DNA of 64,000 bases from Diplolepis rosae (lineage: Eukaryota > Arthropoda > Insecta > Hymenoptera > Diplolepididae). Made by a program: the position numbers and the translations under genes. A model generated the notes under the pieces. The model was not told the origin of the DNA. It ran no database searches and saw nothing but the letters and a program-made list of their open reading frames with translations. Below are positions 56,751 to 64,000 of this stretch, piece after piece. The stretch lies in contig JAPYXD010000704.1 of assembly GCA_030998225.1 (NCBI GenBank), positions 8,308,001-8,372,000 on the forward strand. Reading direction: 5' to 3'. Numbering within the stretch: the stretch's first letter is position 1; every line of letters begins with the position of its first letter.

Positions 56751-57475
56751 GGCTTTTTCTCGCCTGATGCTTCCGGTCGTTGTTTCAAGACCTGATTCTG
56801 GAAACGCGGCGGGGCCCTGAAGTTTTTTGACGACATGGGCTGCGTGTTTTTGAAGGGTTTCTTCAGGTCCTTAGCCGTACTCTGCAGGGCCTTAGCAGCC
56901 TTCACCTTTTCTTCCAAGTCCTGGCCAAACAGAAATTCTCCGATTTGATTCGCGAGTAGAGTTTCCTTCATAGAATCATCTACGTTCGATAGAATCAAAT
57001 TTCTTCTTATAACCGATTCGTCATGTTGCAAGTCCGCAATAATTTTGCTAGCGTCACTCAGGGTCTCTAATGTTTCTTTCCAACCCGGAGTGGATTTCGT
57101 CTTCATGACCCACGAGATTGACCCCGCGATTGCTGAGAGGGATGCTGAAATTTTGTCTTGCCTCTTTATAATTCGTTGATCTCGCAGAATTATAGAATTT
57201 GGAACGAAATTGATCAGCTCGTTCAGTTTAGGGGCTTCGAAGAGATTACAGTTTTCAGGCAAAGGAAATTTCACCATCAAGGCTTTTAGTAGGTCCTCTG
57301 GAAATCCTTTCAAAAGAATTTCGTCCAACCGAACAGCCAACTCAGGAAGAAGTGCGGGGCCCTTGGCTTTTTCTTCATATAACGATTTTCCAAACACTTG
57401 CGCCAACTCTTCACCTGACAATTTCTCTTTATTTATGTCCTGTTCCTCAGTTCCGGGCCCTAAATTATCTTAACG
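56660..57475 (-). CDS. DIRS Gag-like protein, main part
   Basis: The frame is open from about 57470 (DNLGPGTEEQDINKEKL) to 56660. An N-terminal Met is not obvious, so it may be reached by splicing or start within. It contains GPALLPELAVRLDEILLKG, an LRDQRIIKRQDKIS segment, a helical IADLQHDESVIRRNLILSN and IGEFLFGQDLEEKV, then a basic Gln/Tyr-rich C-terminus (PPRFQNQVLKQRP, KRFQQQQYHRP) of the kind seen in DIRS ORF1. No zinc knuckle. It overlaps the start of the polymerase frame by about 90 bases. Role by analogy: RNA binding in the replication complex. Confidence 0.8.
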
Positions 57476-57484
57476 GGTGACTTG

Positions 57485-58319
57485 GGCTGATTATTTTGGC
57501 GCACGCTCCTGGCTGTCATCCTGTATGGAGGTGCTCGAACGTGATGGTACAGCAGACCTTGCCCTGCTATCTTCCCGACGTGAATAATCGGAGTAAACTC
57601 TGTCGTAAAATTTGAATAGAGTAGCAGAATCATCCGCGATCTGTTAGATCAAATTAGTAATGTAGGGATTTAACCCGACCAAAAAATGAAGTAAATACAA
57701 CTTCTGAATTTCTCAAATCCAGATTAGTGATTTGATCACATAAAACAAGATTCACAAAACTCTGGCAGACATACAGCTCAAATTTCGTCATTTGTCTCGC
57801 CGAGATGACGCAACGGAGTAATAACTCCATCGGCTCTATCTCCAAAAGAGAGAGGCTAGAGGGGTTTCTTCAGGCCGCTTCATTTCGCCTCAGTAGTTTC
57901 GAGTCATAACCTGAATTAAGGTTTTGTAACACAAACCTCAATAATAACCATGGTGTCCCCTCAAAACAAGTAATAACTTGCTCAAAAAGAGTAATAATTC
58001 TCAATAATTATCAATAATAATAACCATAATGATAACCATGACCAATAATAACCATGGTGTCCCCTCAAAACAAGTAATAACTTGCTCAAAAAAGAGTAAT
58101 AACTCTCAGTAATTTGAAAAACATACGATAATAATCGTTTTCAGGTGAGCACGAGCGACTTTCATGGCGATCGAATTCTTCCCTGAGACGATCGTATCTT
58201 TTCAGATATAGCTCTGCTTTTTTCCGTGCCTGCACAAGACGGCGATCACTCGACGATCCTCGATGACGATGATCGTCCACAGGATTGACTTTGCGACGAG
58301 AATGGCTTCTTGAACTCAT
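57485..58319 (-). CDS. DIRS Gag-like N-terminal exons (inferred)
   Basis: At 58319 a Met opens MSSRSHSRRKVNPVDDHRHR, a basic Arg/Ser-rich stretch followed by a probable coiled coil (VQARKKAELYLKRYDRLREE), ending near 58127 at DYYR where GTATGTTT could be a donor. At about 57635 a TGATCTAACAG acceptor is followed by ADDSATLFKFYDRVYSDYSR and a Ser/Arg-rich stretch up to a stop near 57490. These look like two exons of the gag 5' part with a 490-bp intron that holds a tandem duplication (AATAATAACCATGGTGTCCC at 57940 and 58044). How they join to the main part is unresolved. Confidence 0.45.
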
Positions 58320-58374
58320 TTTATTAATAAAAAGAATTAACTACACATGTGGCTTTTGACGCACACAGCAAAAG

Positions 58375-58520
58375 AATGAACTTAGCTGTTAGTGGGTGTC
58401 CTGGCACCGCGGAGCATTTTGTTTTTCTTTTTAAAATCAATACTTTGAAATGTGTGGATTATTTGCACAAGCAAAGGGACTACTACGTGTATGATCATGA
58501 GGAAGAGGAGCGTAGTACAA
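58375..58520. repeat. DIRS right inverted terminal repeat
   Basis: Starts AATGAACTTAGCTGTTAGTG and ends GGAAGAGGAGCGTAGTACAA. The inner 124 bases invert the left repeat, and the outer 37 bases match only the internal complementary region. Confidence 0.88.
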
Positions 58521-58680
58521 TTTCAATGAGATCCACACTGAATGTTAGCAAGTGATTTGCTAAAAATTAGAACATTTTTGCTGCTCTTGAGCATTTTCAT
58601 GCTTCAATAGCAATAAGTCATTTGCTGAACATTTCAATGAGATCCGCACTGAATTTCAGCAAATGATTAATATTTAATAT
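58521..58680 (+). repeat. 111-bp tandem repeat units, right of DIRS
   Basis: TTTCAATGAGATCC occurs at 58521 and again at 58632, 111 bp apart, both followed by (A/G)CACTGAAT(G/T)T(T/C)AGCAA(G/A)TGAT. The second unit is cut after about 40 bp. With the left unit at 53225 this shows that DIRS entered a tandem array of at least two full units. Confidence 0.8.
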
Positions 58681-59012
58681 TGTTGGTAGAAATCAAACAC
58701 ATAAGCTTAAAAAAAATTGTAAATTAAAAAAAATTATTATCTCTGTTTGTCATAAAAAAAAAATTTCAATTTTCTTGGATAATTGTCTCATGATATTCAT
58801 AACATGTACTTTTTTTATTGAAATCGGTCGAGCTATTTCGAAAAAATTGATAATTTTTCTTTTTCCTTCTATATCTTCTGAACAAATGGAGATATCCAGT
58901 TATTATCTGGGAAAATTTTGTATTTTAGTCTAGTGATTCATCTGTTCGAGGTCCATCGCGTTGGTATAACATATACAACTGAAAATTCCGAGGATATCGT
59001 CATTCAATTTAC
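58681..59012. other. No gene seen
   Basis: AT-rich spacer in the style of dispersed insect repeats. Confidence 0.35.
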
Positions 59013-59016
59013 ATAT

Positions 59017-60176
59017 CGATACCCACGTTCTAATATGTCGTATCCCACATTTGGAAAATTTTTCAGGAAACGATAAAAACGTCTTGCTAGCACAAATAAA
59101 TAAATGTAAACAAATTTTTGTTTTATACGTTCATAAAAATGCATAAATAATAATAATTAAAGCAAAAAAAATTATTTAAATAAATTTTATGATATTTATG
59201 TGGGTTACGCAAGAAGAAAAAATTAAAATGTATTTTAGAAAGAAAATTGATTTAATCGTTTTATAATTAAATATTGTTTCATCCCATACATAACATTTTT
59301 CTCTCTTATTTTGTATTGTTTAATTCATAATTATCATAATATAATATTATTGATACATTTTATCATGACTATCTTTAATATTTCTTAAAACATTTTTTTT
59401 GTCATTTTAAGTACTCTTAATTTTTTTTTTTTTTACTTCAGGTACATTTTCTTGATGAGATTGTTGAAAATTTCTTGTCCTCTTTCGTCTGGTATTATCA
59501 CAATTTTTTTATAATTAATATCATTATCACCAGGTTTTTTAAATCTATTATTAGTACGCAGCACTTTTCTTTTAACACCAAGATTAACTTGATTAGCTTT
59601 TCGTTTCTTACTCTTAGTCTTTTCAGATACCTTAACTATATTTTTACTCTCGGCTTCCAAATTTTTTATTGATGGAGATTGGTCAGAAGCAGAGTCAGTA
59701 TCATCAATATATTTTATATTATCATAGAAGCAGTGTGTATCTCTCAGCAACACCTTTTTTAATGCCTGTAATTGTTGCCATTTACTTTTAGTTATTTTTA
59801 ATCGAACTACAAACAGAGGTTTCAGCGGATGCTCTAGATTTAATTGGAGTTGTAAAAATATTATTTGTAATTACCTTCTTACTCATTTTATTAAATAATT
59901 TCTTAAAATAAACTTAAGACTAATCACAAAATAAAAATTGACTGTCACATCGCTGGCGCTGACTTAACCAATGGATGTGGGATACGACATATTAGAATTC
60001 GTGAAAATCGGCATGTGGGATACGACATATTAGATTATTTATTTAAAAATATTAAATAAACAATTTGACTCACAAGATTTTAATATAAGCTGTACAACAT
60101 TATTATTAATCCATTTTTCAAAAAAAGTCAATTTCTCAAATTTTGTGGGATACGACATATTAGAACGTGGGTATCG
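59017..60176 (-). mobile_element. Unclassified DNA transposon with 4-bp TSD, copy 2 (uninterrupted)
   Basis: CGATACCCACGTTCTAATATG at 59017 and its inverse ending at 60176, flanked by ATAT on both sides (59013-59016, 60177-60180). Nearly identical to copy 1 after removal of the LTR there, so both moved rather recently. The right side again has three copies of the TGTGGGATACGACATATTAG word. Confidence 0.88.
59433..59890 (-). pseudogene. Basic protein of the 4-bp-TSD transposon, frameshifted copy
   Basis: The Met at about 59887 opens the same MSKKVITNN start as copy 1, but a 2-base deletion about 50 bases later shifts the frame. The main frame resumes and is open from 59753 (MLLRDTHCFYDN) through DDTDSASDQSPS and the KTKSKKRKANQ cluster. 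Near the 3' end a further shift changes the tail. Substitutions between the copies are few. Confidence 0.7.
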
Positions 60177-60180
60177 ATAT

Positions 60181-61705
60181 GTTTAAAAGTTAAAATTTGG
60201 TAATTAAATTAATTTACTTAATGTTCCTTAATTAAAGGAAGATTAAGATTTATGCATAATATAAGAGTGGGTAGAAGTTTTATTAAAAGATTTCTGAGTT
60301 CATGTACTTTTGAGCACCAAGTATGCGAGATGAAATATAAATCGGATGAGAATATGTCCATCTTGTAAGGGAAAATTTTTTATTTTCTATATAAAACCGA
60401 TAATTATTCACCTTGCGAGCAAAAAATATGTGCATTTGTTTGATAAGGAACAAAAACCGTAAATTGGAAAGAGAAACGAATCTCTACTAAACATTTTTCC
60501 CTCAGAGTAGAAAAGGCCAGTATGGGTCAGACCGCACTCAGGTACGTTTAGTGAGCGCATACATTTATTTGATTTATTTATTTGATTAGAGCCAGATTAG
60601 TATTCAGTCAGGCTAGTTTGCGTCATACCAGAACTAGAACATTTTTCTACTTGGCTACCGTTACTTTTAATAAAGTTTGTTTTTATTACATTATTTCTAA
60701 TTTTTTATCTAATGTCAGGTTTTATTCCCATTTTTAGAACTTTAGAAATATATGTGCTGCTTTCACTAATTTGAAATTAATATATTTTTCACCATTTATT
60801 GGTGCTAAATCATTTAGTGTCTATTACATGAGAAACTTAAGTTCTCAGGCATGAAGAAGTTGCCAACTTTCCACACAAATCTGTAACTAGTCGAACTCCT
60901 ACTAAAGAACTTACCGACATTTATTACAAAACTTCTTTAATTCAAAACATGACATCTTCGAAATTAGTTTACAGAAATTTTTTAGAATACAACTCATAGA
61001 GCAACTTTATCTAAATATATTATACACGCTTTTATGAAACTGAAATAATTTAAAACCTTTGCAAAAAGTACACTGAAATTCTCACTGTATATTAAATCTA
61101 ATCATAAATAATATTGACTGTATAACATTTATCAATAAGGAGGAAACATTTAAATTTAATGTATCAAATTCTTTGTCTCAGTTGTTAATATTATATAAGT
61201 TGGTTAAAGAACTCCTTCAGTTCAAATTTGTTAGCTATATAAATTAATCTTGGGAGGAACTTTACGTATAGAAACTTTAAGAATCGGAAATTTTATCCCT
61301 TAGTCTTCTGTTGTCTTTCTTTCTCTCTTCAGCTCTTTGCTAATCGCATTTGACAAGGACTGTGGAAAACTTTCGAAAGTTTGTCCCTCTGTCTTCCGAC
61401 CTCTTTCTCAAAACCAATCTCTCTTATTGGTAGAAATTAGGGGAAAAATTGACCTCACAGAACTTCTTAGTAGAAACTTTCGACCACTTTCGCCTGCTGC
61501 CAGAAGAAGTGTTCGACCTCACAATCTCGCAGAATAGGTTAATTTTTAACCAGGCCTCCAATCTTAAACATCACATATGAATCCTAAAAATGAGGACTTG
61601 TAATGAAAATGGCAAAAATGCTATAATTCTTTAATAACGAATTTTTTCTCAAGGCCATAGACCAACCTGACCACACGCGAGTAAATTAATTTTATTGATT
61701 TTAGG
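60181..61705. other. AT-rich non-coding DNA
   Basis: No gene seen. The 66-codon frame at 61337-61537 has no recognisable motif. 61300-61560 is slightly pyrimidine- and GC-richer. Confidence 0.35.
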
Positions 61706-61965
61706 TTTCTACATGTTTATGTCCAAAGTACATAAAACTTTGTTTTCAAAATTTGGGAAATTGTAAAAAAGTTAAAAACGGACATAGATAAACTACATCT
61801 CGTTTTGAAAATGGAAAAAAGTTCAATTTCACAAAATATTTTAGAAATTTATTTTCCATTATGAAAATCAAAAGTAGTCTATCTACATCCGTTTTCATCT
61901 TCTCCACCATTTCTCAAATTTTAAAAACAAAATTTTATGTACTTCGGATACAAACAAGTCGAAAT
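61706..61965. mobile_element. ~260-bp inverted-repeat element
   Basis: Left arm TTTCTACATGTTTATGTCC ... TTGTTTTCAAAATTTGGG ... CGGACATAGATAAACTAC pairs with the right arm GTAGTCTATCTACATCCG ... CTCAAATTTTAAAAACAAAA ... GGATACAAACA. Half of it recurs at 5955-6110. Confidence 0.72.
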
Positions 61966-62256
61966 TGGACCGAATTGTTCACATGAACTTGCTACTTTTC
62001 TCAAATATCAAATGCCCTTAATGTTTATATTTATGTAAGATAACTTTTTTCGTAAACAAAATTTGTTTCTGAAAATTTGTAACATATGATATAATGCAGT
62101 AAAAAACGCTTGTCGGTTTCATTTCAGCATAAGTTTTTCAGGAATAAATTGCAGTTAATTTCAATTGCTGATAACATTTCCAGTTTTAATTTATCAAAAA
62201 AAATTGCAAATTTTTTACAAAAACGAACGAAAAATTTCTCAAATTTTCAGCAAGAT

Positions 62257-62408
62257 ATTTTTCATAGCGCCTCCTTTGAAAATCCGATTTTCGGTAACTG
62301 TAGAGCGGGTTGAAACTATGATTTTCAACCCTAGGGTTGAAAGTCGCTGTTTCAACCCGCTCCACAGTTACAGCCAATCAGATTCTCAAAAGAGTTGCTA
62401 TGAAAAAT
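62257..62408. repeat. 152-bp near-perfect palindrome
   Basis: ATTTTTCATAGC ... GTAACTGTAGAGCGGGTTGA on the left is inverted as TCAACCCGCTCCACAGTTAC ... GCTATGAAAAAT on the right, centred on CCTAGG near 62332. Frames on both strands give the same VERVET-like peptide because of the symmetry, and no protein is implied. Confidence 0.85.
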
Positions 62409-62539
62409 AGTATACATTACTCGAAACAAAACACAGCGAAAGCATTTCGTGTGATTGCAGCCCTCGTTTCACTCGGGCAGAGCAAACTTCACACTCATGC
62501 AATCGCTCTGTTTCGCCCCTTGTAATGTAATATACTATT
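62406..62539. repeat. 134-bp fold-back mini-element, AATAGTA...TACTATT ends
   Basis: AATAGTATACATTAC is inverted as GTAATGTAATATACTATT. Within, CGAAACAAAACACAGCGA pairs with TCGCTCTGTTTCG, GTGTGA with TCACAC, and CCCTCG(TTTCA)CTCGGG forms the inner stem. The core is homologous to hairpin 1 at 13891-13957, in inverse orientation. It adjoins the larger palindrome directly. Confidence 0.75.
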
Positions 62540-62834
62540 GTTCTCAATGAAGTTACTTCACAGAAATGCATGAAATATGAAATGCCTAAAACTTCAACTA
62601 CGTGTCTTAGATACATATTCCCAATTTTGAAACATTCTTGAGATAATTATTTTGCATTCAAATTTACTCAACAGTGTACTTTAATTATGCTTACAACACA
62701 GCTTAGCTCAAAGCCTTAAAATTAAATAAATAAAACCTTCTTTTTTAGTCCACAGAATTACAAATTTATTGTCTTTTGTCATGAATTTTCCTTAACAGTG
62801 ACTTTTTCAACAATTAGGCCATGACACAATAGCC

Positions 62835-63107
62835 ATGGCTCATATTGCTTTTACTGACTGTTTACCTCTCTTCTCTCATCCTGTCAACCTCGCCTGCTAC
62901 CCTTTACACTTCCTCGTTTATTCTCACGCATTTTCCACCCCTTTTCTTTTAGCCTCTTTAGTGCCTAGAGCACTCTATTTCTTGTGGAGTTGGACCTGCG
63001 GTGCTTTTGCACTTAAAGCTCAACAAGTAACGGTAGACAGTGTATTTGCATTGTTACTAGAAGTATTGAAGGAACATGGAGTCTGCGTACCTACGTATAC
63101 GTATTAG
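62835..63107 (+). other. 90-codon open frame, possible exon of unknown gene
   Basis: ATG at 62835 follows CACAATAGCC, and the frame is rich in hydrophobic residues (FLVYSHAFSTPFLLASLVPRA), ending TYTY and a TAG that overlaps a strong-looking donor (AG then GTAAGC) at 63108. Base composition is higher in GC than its neighbours. No family is recognised. It could be the 5' exon or 5' UTR of a gene that continues beyond the window, or chance. Confidence 0.22.
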
Positions 63108-63109
63108 GT

Positions 63110-64000
63110 AAGCATCATGCATGCAAAACATGAATTGAAGCTCTAATGCGTTGAACAATGCTGATTTCGCAAGTTTCAATGACGACCCCAACCCGAATCT
63201 AGGTACATGAATCCATCAAAAGTGACCAGAATTATTCAAGGGACAAAAATCACGTTCTTTTTCTATTAAAAAAGAAAAAGGATCTACTTAGCAGGTTGAT
63301 TCGCTCACAAGTTTAAGGGGTTAGACCACTGTGACGGGCTTTTTTCAGGATTATTTTCAGGAATTAATTTCTAACTAAATATTTATGAAACACCAGTAAT
63401 TTTTTTATTGTCTTCTTTACACATTAAAGAACGTGTCAAAATTTTTTTGTGCAAAAAAATATAAAACTTATCGAGTTAAGCTACTTTGCGCATCCCTATA
63501 ATAAGCTGTTATGTTGATCAAAAACATGATATTTAATTGCGAACAGCGGTCATAATTAATGGCTACTGTGAATCAGTGCACATAATATTGTCTTACTGCG
63601 GTGTCTAAATGTGGAAATAAATAGTAAGCCCGTAAGCACACGTAAAGCATGAGATTTTCACGATTTGAAAGACACGATGCCCAACGGCTCGAAAGAAAAC
63701 TTTTTGGCGGCACGCTCTTACCACGTCTTGGATCAAATTTCGGGTAATTAAAAAAATTAAATACTATTAGGTGCACAACTACGTTCTCGCTGTTTGTCAA
63801 TAGATGGCTCCAGCAGTAAGTGCTTGTAACACCCCAAATGGGTGTCGGTAAGAATGATTTCTTCAAAGGAGAGTTCTCGACTGCCTTAAACGTAAAAACG
63901 CAAAAGGTAGGGAATTAATAATAATTTTAACACTTTGGTTTAATTTCACTTTGAATTTACACACACATAAAATTTATTTCCAAGATGTTTTAATTATTAA
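63110..64000. other. No gene; possible mariner 5' end at 63768
   Basis: TTAGGTGCACAACTACGTTC at about 63768 followed by TTTGTCAATAGATGGCTCCA looks like the outer end and 5' leader of a mariner-type element, but no transposase follows within the window. 63310-63480 is in dispersed-repeat style. Confidence 0.3.

Larger units (their letters stand above)
53336..58520 (-). mobile_element. DIRS-type (tyrosine-recombinase) retrotransposon, structurally complete
   Basis: Minus-strand element of about 5.2 kb with all hallmarks of the DIRS group: inverted terminal repeats (53403-53524 against 58375-58498, plus unequal outer parts), an internal complementary region at 53600-53708, gag, an RT/RNase H/methyltransferase-like gene, and a tyrosine recombinase. 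It has no target duplication, as expected for recombinase-based integration. It lies exactly between two units of a 111-bp tandem repeat. Its genes bear one frameshift and two catalytic substitutions, so this copy looks recently dead. Confidence 0.93.

Noticed and set aside
62186..62410. Protein frames on both strands giving the same peptide
   Set aside because: The identity is caused by the palindrome.

Overview
The window looks like AT-rich, gene-poor nuclear DNA of an arthropod, most likely an insect; hymenopteran is a guess from the general repeat style. The evidence is indirect. There are spliceosomal-type introns, many eukaryotic transposon families, a retrotransposon primer site complementary to an insect-type tRNA-Gly 3' end, and a TATA box plus TCAGT initiator in an LTR. 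No convincing host protein-coding exon, rRNA or intact tRNA gene was found. Almost every long or motif-bearing reading frame belongs to a mobile element.

Layout. 0-14 kb: R2-clade reverse transcriptase remnant, a mariner C-terminal scrap, a copy of a gag-only non-LTR element, a decayed mariner, a hairpin cluster, an R1-clade non-LTR element with a near full-length mariner nested in it (both ends and TA duplication visible), another broken mariner, then a Crypton-like tyrosine-recombinase gene with a likely intron, inside a 15-bp perfect inverted repeat and flanked by hairpin mini-elements. 14-28 kb: a Ty3/Gypsy LTR remnant on the minus strand, then mostly AT-rich DNA with fold-back MITEs. 28-37 kb: a pogo-like transposase remnant abutting a Gypsy LTR, a fold-back element with a Tc1-type end, ~290-bp tandem repeats, a DNA transposon with 4-bp duplications coding for one basic protein (copy 1, split by a solo LTR), and a pogo/Tigger-type element with 24-bp TIRs and TA duplication. 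37-44 kb: GC-rich TIR elements with internal minisatellites and a tRNA-like relic.

44-53 kb holds a Ty3/Gypsy element: LTR, tRNA-Gly primer site, repeat-bearing leader, gag with two zinc knuckles, and pol with protease and reverse transcriptase. Its gag is split by a 1.74-kb R1-like gag-only insertion with a 14-bp target duplication. Pol stops inside the reverse transcriptase and is joined to the 3' end of a related element. Two polypurine tracts with LTR starts follow.

53.3-58.5 kb is a structurally complete DIRS-type retrotransposon on the minus strand: inverted terminal repeats, internal complementary region, gag, RT/RNase H/methyltransferase-like gene and tyrosine recombinase. It sits exactly at a unit boundary of a 111-bp tandem repeat. 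59-60.2 kb is copy 2 of the 4-bp-duplication transposon. The last 4 kb carry long palindromes and a few unassigned open frames.

The most interesting points are the palindromic mini-elements with AATAGTA/TACTATT ends that bracket the Crypton-like recombinase gene and recur alone elsewhere, the gag-only (HAL1-like) non-LTR family seen in two copies, the DIRS element with its circle-junction-like internal complementary region, and the unclassified 1.16-kb transposon with its conserved basic protein.
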